A DNA stretch of 64,000 nucleotides from Burkholderia sp. NRF60-BP8 (GTDB lineage Bacteria; Pseudomonadota; Gammaproteobacteria; Burkholderiales; Burkholderiaceae), in the NCBI RefSeq assembly GCF_001522585.2, contig NZ_CP013373.1, positions 1,860,001 through 1,924,000 of the forward strand, written 5' to 3'. Shown one piece after another: positions 19,488-28,549 of this stretch. The notes under the pieces were generated by a model, which saw only the letters and a program-made list of their open reading frames with translations, was not told the DNA's origin and ran no database searches. How positions within the stretch are numbered: position 1 is the first letter of the stretch; each line of letters starts with the position of its first letter. Position numbers and translations under genes: made by a program.

Positions 19488-20825
19488 ATGACCATTCGCA
19501 AGCTGACCGACGCGCAGTCGGTCCCGCCGCAGATCGCGGCGGCCGACCTGCCCGCGCTTCACGCGGCGGGCATCCGCCAGGCGGCGCCGGCCGCGGACGC
19601 GCGGCACGACATCGTGATCGTCGGCGCCGGCGCGGCCGGCATCGCGGTCGCGTCGAGCCTGCGCGCGCGCGACGCGTCGCTCGACATCGCGGTAATCGAT
19701 CCCGCCGACGTTCACTATTACCAGCCCGGCTGGACGATGGTCGGCGCGGGCGTGTTCCGGCCCGGCGCCACCGCGCGGCCGATGACCGACGTGCTGCCGC
19801 GCGGCGTGCAGCGGATCCGGGCCGCCGTCGCGGGCTTCGAGCCCGACGCGCACGCGGTCGTGCTCGACGGCGGCCGACGCATCGGTTATCGCAGGCTCGT
19901 CGTGTGCCCGGGGCTCAAGCTCGACTGGCACGCGATCGACGGCCTCGCCGACACGCTCGGCCGCAACGGCGTCACGTCGAACTACCGCTACGAACTCGCG
20001 CCGTACACGTGGGAGCTCGTGCGCGCGTTCCGCGGCGGCAATGCGCTGTTCACGCAACCGCCGATGCCGATCAAGTGTGCGGGCGCACCGCAAAAGGCGA
20101 TGTACCTGTCGTGCGACCACTGGCGACGCACCGGGCGCCTCGACGCCGCGAACGTCGAATTCCTGAATGCGGGCGGCGCGCTGTTCGGCGTCGCCGATTA
20201 CGTGCCCGCGCTGATGGAGTACGTGAAAAGCTACGACATCGCACTGTCGTTCGGCCATGACCTCGTCGCGATCGACGGGCCTGCGCGCCGTGCGACGTTC
20301 TCGCGCGCGCTGCCGGACGGCGGCAAGGAAACGGTCGAGCGTTCGTTCGACATGATTCACGTCGTGCCGCCGCAGAAGGCGCCCGACTTCGTGCGCGCGA
20401 GCCCGCTCGCCGATGCGGCCGGCTGGATCGACGTCGATCCGGCGACGCTGCGGCACACACGGTTTCCGGACATCTACGCCCTCGGCGACGTCACCAACAC
20501 GACCAACGCGAAAACCGCCGCAGCCGCCCGCAAGCAGGCGCCCGTCGTCGCGCACAACCTGCTCGCGTCGCTCGGCCTCGCATGGGGCGACGCCGCGTAC
20601 GACGGCTACGGCTCGTGCCCGCTCACCGTCGAGCGCGGCAAGATCGTGCTCGCCGAATTCCTGTACGGCGGCAAGGTCGCCCCGACCTTTCCCGCATGGC
20701 TGATCGACGGCAAGCGGCCGTCGCGGCTCGCGTGGCTGCTCAAGGAGCGCGTGCTGCCGCCGCTCTACTGGAAGGCGATGCTCAAGGGCCGCGAATGGCT
20801 CGCGAAGCCCGCGATCGCACGTTGA
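19488..20825 (+). CDS. sqr: sulfide:quinone oxidoreductase (type II)
   Basis: A 445-residue FAD-dependent pyridine-nucleotide-disulfide oxidoreductase. The FAD-binding GAGAAG is at residues 46-51 after a 40-residue extension. The SQR signature PIKCAGAPQK carries redox Cys197, and the second conserved cysteine is in YGSCPL (Cys377). The segment FPDIYALGDV is the C-terminal FAD contact. It oxidises H2S to sulfane sulfur and passes electrons to quinone at the membrane. GGAGA precedes the ATG. The 34-base gap after the dioxygenase gene indicates one operon. Confidence 0.9.
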   Translation: MTIRKLTDAQSVPPQIAAADLPALHAAGIRQAAPAADARHDIVIVGAGAAGIAVASSLRARDASLDIAVIDPADVHYYQPGWTMVGAGVFRPGATARPMTDVLPRGVQRIRAAVAGFEPDAHAVVLDGGRRIGYRRLVVCPGLKLDWHAIDGLADTLGRNGVTSNYRYELAPYTWELVRAFRGGNALFTQPPMPIKCAGAPQKAMYLSCDHWRRTGRLDAANVEFLNAGGALFGVADYVPALMEYVKSYDIALSFGHDLVAIDGPARRATFSRALPDGGKETVERSFDMIHVVPPQKAPDFVRASPLADAAGWIDVDPATLRHTRFPDIYALGDVTNTTNAKTAAAARKQAPVVAHNLLASLGLAWGDAAYDGYGSCPLTVERGKIVLAEFLYGGKVAPTFPAWLIDGKRPSRLAWLLKERVLPPLYWKAMLKGREWLAKPAIAR

Positions 20826-20843
20826 CCGGAGCGCGATGACGTC

Positions 20844-21650
20844 ATGCTGATTTCCCTCGTACTGGGCGGCTTCGTCGGCGCCGTGCTCGGCCTGACCGGC
20901 GCCGGCGGCGGCATTCTCGCAGTGCCCGCGCTCGTCGTCGGGATGAGCTGGCCGATGCAGCAGGCCACCCCCGTCGCACTCGTCGCGGTCGCGGGCAGTG
21001 CCGCGCTCGGCACGCTCGAAGGCTTCCGCCGCGGGCTCGTGCGCTATCGCGCGGCGCTGCTGATGGCCGTGGCCGGCGTGCCGCTGACCACGCTCGGCGT
21101 CCGGCTCGCGCACGTGCTGCCGCAGCGCCTGCTGCTCACGCTGTTCGCGCTGACGATGCTCGTCGTCGCCGGCCGCCTGCTGCGACAGGCACTACGGCCG
21201 CAGCCGGCCGATGCCGACGCGTCGCCGCTGTGCGTCGGCCGCGTGAATCCCGATACGGGCCGACTCGTGTGGTCGTGGCCCGTGGGTATCGCGCTGGCGT
21301 CGACCGGCGCAGTCACGGGCTTGATGACCGGGTTGCTCGGCGTCGGTGGCGGCTTCGTGATCGTGCCGATGCTGCGCAAGTTCACGAACGTGTCGATGCA
21401 TGGGGTGGTCGCGACGTCGCTGATGGTGATCGCGCTGGTCGGCACCGGCGGCGTGCTCGCGACGCTCGCGTCGGGCACGCGCGCGCCGCTCGACGTGACG
21501 CTGTGGTTTACCGTCGCCACCGCGCTCGGCATGGCCGCCGGCCGCGGCGCGTCGCGCCGCCTCGCCGCGCGGCACGTGCAGGCCGGCTTCGCGGCCGTGC
21601 TCGTGTGCGTCGCGGTGGGGTTGCTGGCGAAGGCGGCATTCGGCGCATGA
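20844..21650 (+). CDS. TauE/SafE-family permease (sulfite/sulfur-anion export)
   Basis: A 268-residue inner-membrane protein with about eight hydrophobic segments and the TauE/SafE repeat glycine motifs (GFVGAVLGLTGAGGGILAVPAL and the mirrored GLMTGLLGVGGGFVIVPML). Members export organosulfonates or sulfite. Its place after persulfide dioxygenase and SQR suggests it removes sulfite or thiosulfate made by the pathway. Start ATG has GGAG upstream, 18 bases after sqr. Confidence 0.88.
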   Translation: MLISLVLGGFVGAVLGLTGAGGGILAVPALVVGMSWPMQQATPVALVAVAGSAALGTLEGFRRGLVRYRAALLMAVAGVPLTTLGVRLAHVLPQRLLLTLFALTMLVVAGRLLRQALRPQPADADASPLCVGRVNPDTGRLVWSWPVGIALASTGAVTGLMTGLLGVGGGFVIVPMLRKFTNVSMHGVVATSLMVIALVGTGGVLATLASGTRAPLDVTLWFTVATALGMAAGRGASRRLAARHVQAGFAAVLVCVAVGLLAKAAFGA

Positions 21651-21687
21651 ACGCCGACGACGGGCCGGCGATCACGCGCCGCCAACG

Positions 21688-21727
21688 AAACGCCCGGTCC
21701 GACTCGTCGTCGGCACCGGGCGTTTTT
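21688..21727 (+). terminator. rho-independent terminator after the sulfide operon
   Basis: AAACGCCCGGT (21688-21698) pairs with ACCGGGCGTTT (21715-21725) and is followed by TTTTT on the plus strand. It closes the pdo-sqr-permease operon and faces the convergent pot operon. Confidence 0.85.
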
Positions 21728-21749
21728 CACGGCGGCAACCGCCGGCGCG

Positions 21750-22571
21750 TCAGGCCGCGAACCCCGCCATCCGCTTGCGTTCCTGACGCAGCATCACGAA
21801 GTTCGCGATCACGACGCCGGCCGTCACGGCGATGATGAACAGCGTCGCGAGCGCGTTCATCTCCGGGTTCAAGCCGAGGCGCACGCGCGAGAACACGACG
21901 AGCGGCAGCGTCGTCGAGCCGGGGCCCGACAGGAACGCCGACAGCACGAGGTCGTCGATCGACAGCGTGAACGACAGCAGCCAGCCCGCGATCAGCGCCT
22001 GCGAGATCAGCGGCAGCGTGATCGTGAAGAACACCTTCAGCGGCGTCGCGCCGAGATCGAGCGCGGCTTCTTCCAGCGACGGATTCAGCTCGCGCACGCG
22101 CGACTGCACGATGATCGCGACGTACGAGATGCACAGCATCACGTGGCCGAGCCAGATCGTGAACACGCCGCGCTCGGCCGGCCAGCCGATCCACTTCGCG
22201 AGCTCGATGAACAGCAGCAGCAGCGAGATCCCCTGGATCACCTCGGGAATCACGAGCGGCGCGTTGATCATCCCGCTGAACAGCGCGAAGCCGCGAAAAC
22301 GCCCCATCCGCGCGAGCACGAAGCCGGCCCACGTGCCGATGAACACCGACGCGAACGCGGTCAGCACGCCGATCTTCAGCGACAGCCATGCGGCCGCCAG
22401 CAGCTCGTCGTCCTCGACGAGCGCCGCGTACCAGCGGAACGAGAAGCCCGACCACACGGTGACGAGCTTCGACTCGTTGAACGAATAGACGATCAGGCTG
22501 ATGATCGGGATGTACAGGAACGCGAAACCGACGAACAGCGCCGTGAACTGCAGGTAACGATTCGGCTTCAT
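21750..22571 (-). CDS. potI: polyamine ABC transporter permease PotI
   Basis: A 273-residue inner-membrane permease with six hydrophobic segments and the binding-protein-dependent EAA loop EEAALDLGATPLKVFFTITLP near residue 160. The N-terminal SLIVYSFNES motif is typical of PotC/PotI. It forms the channel with PotH. The last gene of the operon; its start overlaps the potH stop by four bases. Substrate is probably putrescine, as for PotFGHI, inferred from the protein family. Confidence 0.9.
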   Translation of the reverse strand: MKPNRYLQFTALFVGFAFLYIPIISLIVYSFNESKLVTVWSGFSFRWYAALVEDDELLAAAWLSLKIGVLTAFASVFIGTWAGFVLARMGRFRGFALFSGMINAPLVIPEVIQGISLLLLFIELAKWIGWPAERGVFTIWLGHVMLCISYVAIIVQSRVRELNPSLEEAALDLGATPLKVFFTITLPLISQALIAGWLLSFTLSIDDLVLSAFLSGPGSTTLPLVVFSRVRLGLNPEMNALATLFIIAVTAGVVIANFVMLRQERKRMAGFAA

Positions 22572-23494
22572 CGACGGCCTCCCTGTTCCTTCGCCTGGAA
22601 GTGCTGGAACATCGCCATCGGCACGAGCAGCAGCAACACCATCGCGCAAGTCACGGCCGACGCCATCGGCCAGTCCGCGTTGTTGAAGAACTCGTTCCAC
22701 ATCACACGGCCGATCATCAGCGTATTCGCGCCGCCGAGCAGCTCCGGAATCACGTACTCGCCGACCGCCGGAATGAACACCAGCAGGCAGCCCGCGATGA
22801 TCCCGTTCTTCGACAGCGGCAGCGTGATCTGCACGAATGCCTTCCACGGCTTTGCGCCGAGGTCGTACGCGGCTTCGAGCAGGCGCAGGTCCATCTTCAC
22901 GAGGTGCGCGTAGAGCGGCATCACGAGGAACGGCAGGTACGAATACACCATCCCGATGTACACCGCGTAGTTCGTGCGGTACAGCTCGATCGGCGTATGG
23001 GTGAGCCCGATCCACATCAGGAAGTTGTTCAAAAGCCCGTTGTTCTTCAGGATCCCGATCCATGCGTACACGCGGATCAGGAACGACGTCCAGAACGGCA
23101 GCATCACGCCCATCATCAGCAGGTTGCGGGTGGCCGGGTTCGACCGCGCGATGTAGTACGCCATCGGATAGCCGAGCAGCAGACACAGCAGCGTCGTGAT
23201 CGCGGCGACCCACACCGAGTTCACGTAGGTCGCGAAATACAGGCTGTCCGTGAGCAGGAACGCGTAGTGCGACAGGTTCAGCGCGATGTGCACGACGCCG
23301 TCCGCGTACGACGCGAGCTCCGTATACGGCGGGATGCCGAGCTGCAGCTCCGCGAAACTGATCTTCACGACCAGCACGAACGGCACGAGGAAGAACAGCA
23401 CGAGCCACGTGAACGGCCCGGCGACGACCGCCGTGGCACCCGTCAGGTTGAAGCGCCGCACCGGCCACGCGAGCAGGGACTTGAACGCGCTCAT
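22568..23494 (-). CDS. potH: polyamine ABC transporter permease PotH
   Basis: A 308-residue permease with six hydrophobic segments. The EAA loop LLEAAYDLGAKPWKAFVQITLP lies near residue 206 and VGEYVIPELLGG near 247, both characteristic of PotB/PotH. It overlaps potG and potI by four bases on each side (ATGA), showing tight translational coupling. Confidence 0.9.
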   Translation of the reverse strand: MSAFKSLLAWPVRRFNLTGATAVVAGPFTWLVLFFLVPFVLVVKISFAELQLGIPPYTELASYADGVVHIALNLSHYAFLLTDSLYFATYVNSVWVAAITTLLCLLLGYPMAYYIARSNPATRNLLMMGVMLPFWTSFLIRVYAWIGILKNNGLLNNFLMWIGLTHTPIELYRTNYAVYIGMVYSYLPFLVMPLYAHLVKMDLRLLEAAYDLGAKPWKAFVQITLPLSKNGIIAGCLLVFIPAVGEYVIPELLGGANTLMIGRVMWNEFFNNADWPMASAVTCAMVLLLLVPMAMFQHFQAKEQGGRR

Positions 23495-24651
23495 GACGTC
23501 AACACCACGCCGGCGGTCGCGCTCCAGCGCACGTAGATCTCGTCGCCGAGCGCCGGCGTGTCGAGTTCGGAAATCGCGAGGCTCGACACGTTCGCGACCA
23601 CCGTCTTGCCCGCGTCGAGCTTCACGTGATACAGCGAATAGCCGCCCATGTACGCGACGTTGCTGATCCGGCCGCGCGCCCAGTTGAACGCGCCTTCGGG
23701 CGGCTTGCGCGTGAGCGCGATCCGCTCGGGGCGCACCGACACCGTGACCGGCATGCCGAGCGGGCCCGAGATCCCGTGGCTCACGTACAGCCGGCTCGGC
23801 AGCTCCGGCGATTCGATGTACACGTGATCGGGTTCGTCCTCGACCGTCACGCCGTCGAACAGGTTCGTCGAGCCGATGAATTCGGCCGAGAAGCGGCTGT
23901 TCGGGTATTCGTACACTTCGTTCGGCGAGCCGATCTGCACGATCTGGCCTTCGCTCATCACGGCGAGGCGGTTCGCCATCGTCATCGCCTCTTCCTGGTC
24001 GTGCGTGACCATGATGCAGGTGACGCCGACCTTGTTCAGAATGTTGACGAGCTCGATCTGCGTGCGCTGGCGAATCTGCTTGTCGAGCGCGGACATCGGC
24101 TCGTCGAGCAGCAGCAGTTTCGGACGCTTGACGAGCGAACGCGCGAGCGCGACGCGCTGCTGCTGGCCGCCCGACAGCTGGTGCGGCTTGCGCTTCGCGT
24201 ACTTGCCCATCTGCACGAGTTCGAGCGCCGCGGCAACGCGCTCCTTGATCTCGGCCTTCGGCGTGCCTTCCTGCTTCAACCCGAACGCGACGTTCGACTC
24301 GACCGACATGTGCGGGAACAGCGCATACGACTGGAACATCATGTTCACGGGCCGCTTGTACGGCGGCATCTGCGCGAGGTCCTCGCCGTCGATCAGGATC
24401 TTGCCCGACGTGACCGTCTCGAGGCCCGCCAGCATCCGCAGCAACGTCGACTTGCCGCAGCCCGAGCTGCCGAGCAGCGCGAACAGCTCGCCCTGGCGCA
24501 CGGTCAGGTTGACGCTGCGCACGGCTTCGGTGTCGCCGAATTTCTTGACGACGTCGACGATCTGGACAAAGTTCTCGGCGCGCGCATCGGCGCCGGAGGA
24601 AGGAACGGAGAACGGCGCGCCCGCGACCGGCGCGCCCGACTGGCTATTCAT
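23491..24651 (-). CDS. potG: polyamine ABC transporter ATP-binding protein PotG
   Basis: A 386-residue ABC ATPase of the PotA/PotG type: Walker A GSSGCGKST, Q-loop FQSYALFPHM, signature LSGGQQQR, Walker B LLLLDEP and a switch histidine in MVTHDQ. A C-terminal TOBE domain follows (about residues 295-380). It energises polyamine import. It lies 86 bases after potF with a hairpin between, and overlaps potH. Confidence 0.92.
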   Translation of the reverse strand: MNSQSGAPVAGAPFSVPSSGADARAENFVQIVDVVKKFGDTEAVRSVNLTVRQGELFALLGSSGCGKSTLLRMLAGLETVTSGKILIDGEDLAQMPPYKRPVNMMFQSYALFPHMSVESNVAFGLKQEGTPKAEIKERVAAALELVQMGKYAKRKPHQLSGGQQQRVALARSLVKRPKLLLLDEPMSALDKQIRQRTQIELVNILNKVGVTCIMVTHDQEEAMTMANRLAVMSEGQIVQIGSPNEVYEYPNSRFSAEFIGSTNLFDGVTVEDEPDHVYIESPELPSRLYVSHGISGPLGMPVTVSVRPERIALTRKPPEGAFNWARGRISNVAYMGGYSLYHVKLDAGKTVVANVSSLAISELDTPALGDEIYVRWSATAGVVLTS

Positions 24652-24684
24652 GATGTGCTGCTTCTCTCCTGCGTTAGACGAACA

Positions 24685-24709
24685 AAGCCCCCGGGGGCAC
24701 CAGGGGCTT
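24685..24709 (-). terminator. hairpin between potF and potG, likely attenuator
   Basis: On the minus strand AAGCCCC (24709-24703) pairs with GGGGCTT (24691-24685) and runs into TTTGTT. It sits between the binding-protein gene and the ATPase gene, a position where partial termination commonly keeps binding protein in excess. Confidence 0.6.
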
Positions 24710-24737
24710 CATGACTGCGGGTTCACTTCGGCTCGCG

Positions 24738-25832
24738 TCAGCGGCCCGACTTCAGCTCGGTCCACAGACGCGTCTGCAGACGCTGGATTTCAGGCGGCAG
24801 CGGCTTGAGCAGGAACAGCGTCTTCACGACGTCGGCCGGCGGGTAGACCGCCGGATCGTTTGCGACGTCGGGGCGCACGTACTTGCGTGCCTCGGCGTTG
24901 GCGCTCGGGTAGTACACCGCGTTGGTGATCGCCGCGTGCACCTTCGGATCCTCGATGTAGTTGATCCACTGCAGCGCGGCTTCCTTGTTCTTCGCATCCT
25001 TCGGGATCGCCATCACGTCGAACCACACCGGCGCACCGCCCTTCGGAATGTAGTACTCGATTTTGTACGGCTTCTTCGCCTCGATCGCGCGATGCTTCGC
25101 GATCACGACGTCGCCCGACCAGCCGAACGCGAAGCAGATGTCGCCGCCGACCAGATCGTTGATGTAACCCGACGAGTTGAATTGCGTGATGTACGGACGG
25201 ATCTTCTTCAGCACGTCCATCGCGGCCTTGTAGTCGGCCGGGTTCGTGCTCATCGGATCCTTGCCGATGTAGTGCAGCGCCGCCGCGAACATCTGGTCGG
25301 GCGCGTCGAGCACCGACACGCCGCAGGTCTTCAGCTTCGACAGGTTTTCCGGCTTGAACAGGATGTCCCAGTTGTCGAGCGGCACCTTGCCGAGCGCCTG
25401 CTGCGCCTTCGTCAGGTTGTACGCGAGACCGGTCGTGCCGTATGCCCAGGGCACCGAGTACTTGTTGCCCGGGTCCGCGCCGGCGACGAGCGCCATCAGT
25501 TGCGGATCGAGGTACTTGAGGTTCGGCAGCTTCGACTTGTCGAGCGGCGCGAAGATGCCGGCGGCGATCTGCTTGCCCGCGTAGTTGCTGGTCGGCACGA
25601 CGATGTCGTAGCCCGAGCTGCCCGTCAGCAGCTTCGCCTGCAGCGTGTCGTCGCTGTCGTAGTTGTCGTAGCGGACCTTGACGCCCGCCTGCTTCTCGAA
25701 GTTCGGGATCGTGTCCTTCGCAATGTAGTCCGACCAGTTATAGACATTGAGCTGCGTATCCTTCGCCGCTGCCGCCGATGCCCCCACGCACAGCGCGAGC
25801 GCCGCGAACCGGCCCACTACCTTTGCTTTCAT
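24738..25832 (-). CDS. potF: polyamine-binding periplasmic protein PotF
   Basis: A 364-residue solute-binding protein. A Sec signal peptide occupies about residues 1-23 (ending ASAAAA). The mature start KDTQLNVYNWSDYI and later YDIVVPTSNY and FGWSGDV are typical PotF/PotD segments, including aromatic residues that line the polyamine pocket. First gene of the pot operon, delivering substrate to PotHI. Confidence 0.92.
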   Translation of the reverse strand: MKAKVVGRFAALALCVGASAAAAKDTQLNVYNWSDYIAKDTIPNFEKQAGVKVRYDNYDSDDTLQAKLLTGSSGYDIVVPTSNYAGKQIAAGIFAPLDKSKLPNLKYLDPQLMALVAGADPGNKYSVPWAYGTTGLAYNLTKAQQALGKVPLDNWDILFKPENLSKLKTCGVSVLDAPDQMFAAALHYIGKDPMSTNPADYKAAMDVLKKIRPYITQFNSSGYINDLVGGDICFAFGWSGDVVIAKHRAIEAKKPYKIEYYIPKGGAPVWFDVMAIPKDAKNKEAALQWINYIEDPKVHAAITNAVYYPSANAEARKYVRPDVANDPAVYPPADVVKTLFLLKPLPPEIQRLQTRLWTELKSGR

Positions 25833-26249
25833 CCCGTTCTCCCTCCGGCCGGACGCGTTGCCCGGCTGCCGTCTGCCTCGTCATGGCGGCGCATTCTGGC
25901 GCGCCGCCCCTCGAAAACCCCGAAAACTACCATCATTCGCGCCCCGTCACAAAAAAATCATGCCGGTGTCGCGCAAACGGAACAGATTCCCGCTGCCGGC
26001 CGTTCGGCCTGCCCGTGCGGCGGGGCGTTCCGGGGGAATTCTATCGGGTAATCGGCGGCTGTCCACCGGGAAAAGCGGACGGCGACGAACCTGCGCTCGC
26101 ATGGCAGGTACGACCGCCCGGCGAACGCGGCCGACGCCCGGCCGGACCGTCCCGCCGCCGCGCCGAGCGACCCGCCGGCGTCGGCGGCCGGGCGGGCCGC
26201 CGCGATGCATTAAAATGGCGGCTGACGATTCAACGGCGCGAACCTCCCG
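25833..26249. other. divergent intergenic region potF / DUF1289 gene
   Basis: A 417-base gap with no convincing gene. It must carry the potF promoter on the minus strand; no clear -35/-10 pair was found. On the plus strand TAAAAT at 26211-26216 is a plausible -10 element 34 bases before the DUF1289 start. A very GC-rich stretch at about 26130-26205 contains CCGACGCC and GGCGTCGG arms that could fold. Confidence 0.4.
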
Positions 26250-26453
26250 ATGGCATCCAATCTTCACGACCTCCCCGACAGCCCCTGCATCGGCGTGTGC
26301 TCGACGCTCTTCGACGAAGTCTGCAAGGGCTGCGGCCGCACGGCCGCCGAAGTCTCGAACTGGGTGTTCCTGAGCGACGACGAAAAGCGCGCGGTGTGGG
26401 AGCGCATCACGCGCGAAGGCACCGCGATGCGCTTCCAGTACGACAAGCTGTAA
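26250..26453 (+). CDS. DUF1289 small cysteine-rich protein
   Basis: A 67-residue protein. The DUF1289 signature SPCIGVCSTLFDEVCKGCGRT (residues about 11-31) contains four cysteines arranged like a metal or Fe-S site, followed by the conserved W.FLSDDEKRAVWERI segment. Function is unknown. It stands alone between potF and ompW; the ribosome-binding site is weak. Confidence 0.85.
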   Translation: MASNLHDLPDSPCIGVCSTLFDEVCKGCGRTAAEVSNWVFLSDDEKRAVWERITREGTAMRFQYDKL

Positions 26454-26473
26454 ATCCGCCGCGCAAAAAAAGA

Positions 26474-26497
26474 GCGGCATGCCGACCGCCATGCCGC
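26474..26497 (-). terminator. rho-independent terminator of the OmpW gene
   Basis: GCGGCATG (26474-26481) pairs with CATGCCGC (26490-26497). On the minus strand the stem is followed by CTCTTTTTTT, so it terminates the OmpW-family gene that ends at 26529. Confidence 0.85.
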
Positions 26498-26528
26498 CAA
26501 CCCCAACTCTGTTCTTGTTCCGTCGCGT

Positions 26529-27170
26529 CTAGAACTTCATCCCGACGCCCACGCCGACGATCAGCGGATCGATGTGCAGCGTGCCGATGCCCTTGTCGCC
26601 GAGCGTCGCATCGGTGCTCATCCAGATCTTCTTCACGTCGACGTTCATGAACACCTTCTTCGTCAGCTGCACGTCCACGCCGAACTGCAGCGCGGGGCCG
26701 AAGCTGCTCTTGTTGATCGACACGCCCTCTCCGCCGACGTTGAGCCCGTTGTTGTAGAAGTACGTGTAGTTCAACCCGGCGCCGACGTACGGCCGCACCT
26801 TGCCCGCATGGTTGAAGTGATACTGCAGCAGCAGCGTCGGCGGCAGCACGCCCACGCCGCCGAGATTGCCGAGGCTCGACGTCAGTTGGTGCCGCGACGT
26901 GCCGAGGATCAGCTCGACGCCGAGGTAGTCGCGGATCATGTACGTGAAGTCGAGCTCGGGCACGATCGCGTTGTTCACGCCCGTGTTGATCGCGCCGAGC
27001 GTATCGCTCGCGCGCTCGTTCGGCTGGATGCTGATCGCGCGCAGCCGGACCAGTACGTCGCCCTGGTTGATGCCGTCGCCCGGCGACGCCGCGTGCGACA
27101 GCGACGGCATCGCGACGACGCCGGCCGTGACGGCGGCTGCGGTGATACAAGTTCGAATCGTTTTATGCAT
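26529..27170 (-). CDS. OmpW-family outer membrane protein
   Basis: A 213-residue precursor with a Sec signal peptide (cleavage near SLSHA-ASPG, residue 27) and the eight-stranded OmpW barrel pattern: GDVLVRLRAISIQPN, LDFTYMIRDYLGVELILGTSRH, GVLPPTLLLQYHF, KVRPYVGAGLNYTYFYN, and a C-terminal phenylalanine after VGVGVGMK. OmpW proteins form narrow hydrophobic channels. The start follows GGGGGTCC; upstream in-frame codons lie in the promoter region. Confidence 0.9.
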   Translation of the reverse strand: MHKTIRTCITAAAVTAGVVAMPSLSHAASPGDGINQGDVLVRLRAISIQPNERASDTLGAINTGVNNAIVPELDFTYMIRDYLGVELILGTSRHQLTSSLGNLGGVGVLPPTLLLQYHFNHAGKVRPYVGAGLNYTYFYNNGLNVGGEGVSINKSSFGPALQFGVDVQLTKKVFMNVDVKKIWMSTDATLGDKGIGTLHIDPLIVGVGVGMKF

Positions 27171-27235
27171 GGTACGGACCCCCAAAGAATGGTTACCATT
27201 CTCCCTATAGGGTCTTTTCGCCATCTTGATATTGG

Positions 27236-28426
27236 TCAAGCCAGCGTAAACGTGGGACGGTTTGCCGCAGGCTCGGTCGCGCTGCCCGTCAGCAGCAGGT
27301 CGAGCAGATCGCGCACGCTGCGGATCGCGCGGCCGAACGGCAACGCTTCGCGGCCGCGGAAGAACAGCCCGTTCGCGACGTCGCCGCGCAGCGCGGCCGC
27401 GAGCCGCGTATCGATGCAGAAGTGGCCGAACTTCTCGATGCCGTCGCGCAGCCCGCATACGCTCAGGCATTCGAGCGCGGTCGGACAGCGCTGCTTCAAC
27501 GCGCCGAGCTTGTCGCGAATGCGCGTCTCGTTGCGCAGGTAACGATCGAGCCACGGCGTCTTCACCGCGCGCGCCGGCAGCCCCGTCACGCTGACGAATT
27601 CGACGATGTCGTCGGGCGTCGCATCGGCGAGCACGCGCTTGAATTGCGGATGCGCGTCACCTTCTTCCGTCACCGCGAACGGCGTCCCGACCTGCACGCC
27701 GTTCGCGCCGGCCGCGAACGCCGCGCGCACCGCGTCGTGACCGTTGATCCCGCCGGCCACGATCAGCGGGATCGTGTCGCGGGCGAGACCGAGCGACGCC
27801 ATCACCAGTGCGGTTTCGTCGAGCACGCGCGCGAAATCGAAACGGCCGTCGTGCATGTCGTCGATCTGCGTGACGCCGAGGTGCCCGCCCGCGTGTGCCG
27901 GATGCTCGATCACGATCGCATCGGGCAGGCGCCCCTTCTTCATCCATTTCTTCAGCACCAGCGCGATCCCGCGGCTGTCCGACAGGATCGGAATCAGCGC
28001 GATGTCGCGCCCTTGCGTGAGGTCGGGCAGATCGAGCGGCAGGCCCGCGCCCATCACGATCGCGTCCGCGCCCTCGTCGCACGCGACCCGCACGTAGTCC
28101 GCATGCGCGCTCACCGCCTTCATCACGTTGACCGCGATCATCCCGCGCCCTTCGCCGTAGGTCTTCGCGAGACGGATCTCGCGCGCGAGCGCGTCGAGGT
28201 TCGCCGCTTCGAGCGTCGCGCGATCGGGTTGCGCGCGGCAACGCGCGAGCAGATCCGCATGATGGTGCCGCAGGTCGATGCTCGCGATCGTGCCGACCGC
28301 GCCTTCGCGCGCGACGCTGCCCGCCAGCCGGTGCGCGGAGATGCCGACGCCCATGCCGCCCTGCACGACGGGCAGCAAGGGGCGGCCGCGAATCGTCAGC
28401 GGCGGAAAGGAAGTGCGTACGGTCAT
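27236..28426 (-). CDS. nitronate monooxygenase (2-nitropropane dioxygenase-like)
   Basis: The 396-residue FMN-dependent TIM barrel has the family motifs PVVQGGMGVGISAHRLA (near 20), EHPAHAGGHLG, and IVAGGINGHDAVRAAFAAGANGVQVGTPFAVTEE (near 225-260), which form the FMN phosphate site. It is of the longer type with an extra C-terminal domain of about 100 residues containing CGLRDGIEKFGHFCID. The start at MTVRTSFP was preferred because GAGG lies just upstream; ATG 28438 is possible. Not obviously in an operon. Confidence 0.85.
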   Translation of the reverse strand: MTVRTSFPPLTIRGRPLLPVVQGGMGVGISAHRLAGSVAREGAVGTIASIDLRHHHADLLARCRAQPDRATLEAANLDALAREIRLAKTYGEGRGMIAVNVMKAVSAHADYVRVACDEGADAIVMGAGLPLDLPDLTQGRDIALIPILSDSRGIALVLKKWMKKGRLPDAIVIEHPAHAGGHLGVTQIDDMHDGRFDFARVLDETALVMASLGLARDTIPLIVAGGINGHDAVRAAFAAGANGVQVGTPFAVTEEGDAHPQFKRVLADATPDDIVEFVSVTGLPARAVKTPWLDRYLRNETRIRDKLGALKQRCPTALECLSVCGLRDGIEKFGHFCIDTRLAAALRGDVANGLFFRGREALPFGRAIRSVRDLLDLLLTGSATEPAANRPTFTLA

Positions 28427-28503
28427 CTGAAACCTCATCGGAACGTCGGAATCGCGATGATCGACGATCCGCCGCCGCGCACCTTGACGGCCGTCAATAA
28501 AAA

Positions 28504-28525
28504 AACGGCACGCGAACGTGCCGTT
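28504..28525 (-). terminator. rho-independent terminator of the aldehyde dehydrogenase gene
   Basis: AACGGCACG (28504-28512) pairs with CGTGCCGTT (28517-28525) around CGAA. On the minus strand the stem runs into TTTTTTT, ending transcription of the gene that stops at 28550. Confidence 0.9.
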
Positions 28526-28549
28526 TCCGGTTCGGGCCGCGAGCGGCGT

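Noticed and set aside
26130..26205. GC-rich foldable stretch upstream of the DUF1289 gene as a riboswitch or ncRNA
   Set aside because: Only generic GC pairing is visible; no recognised riboswitch motif and no clear terminator.
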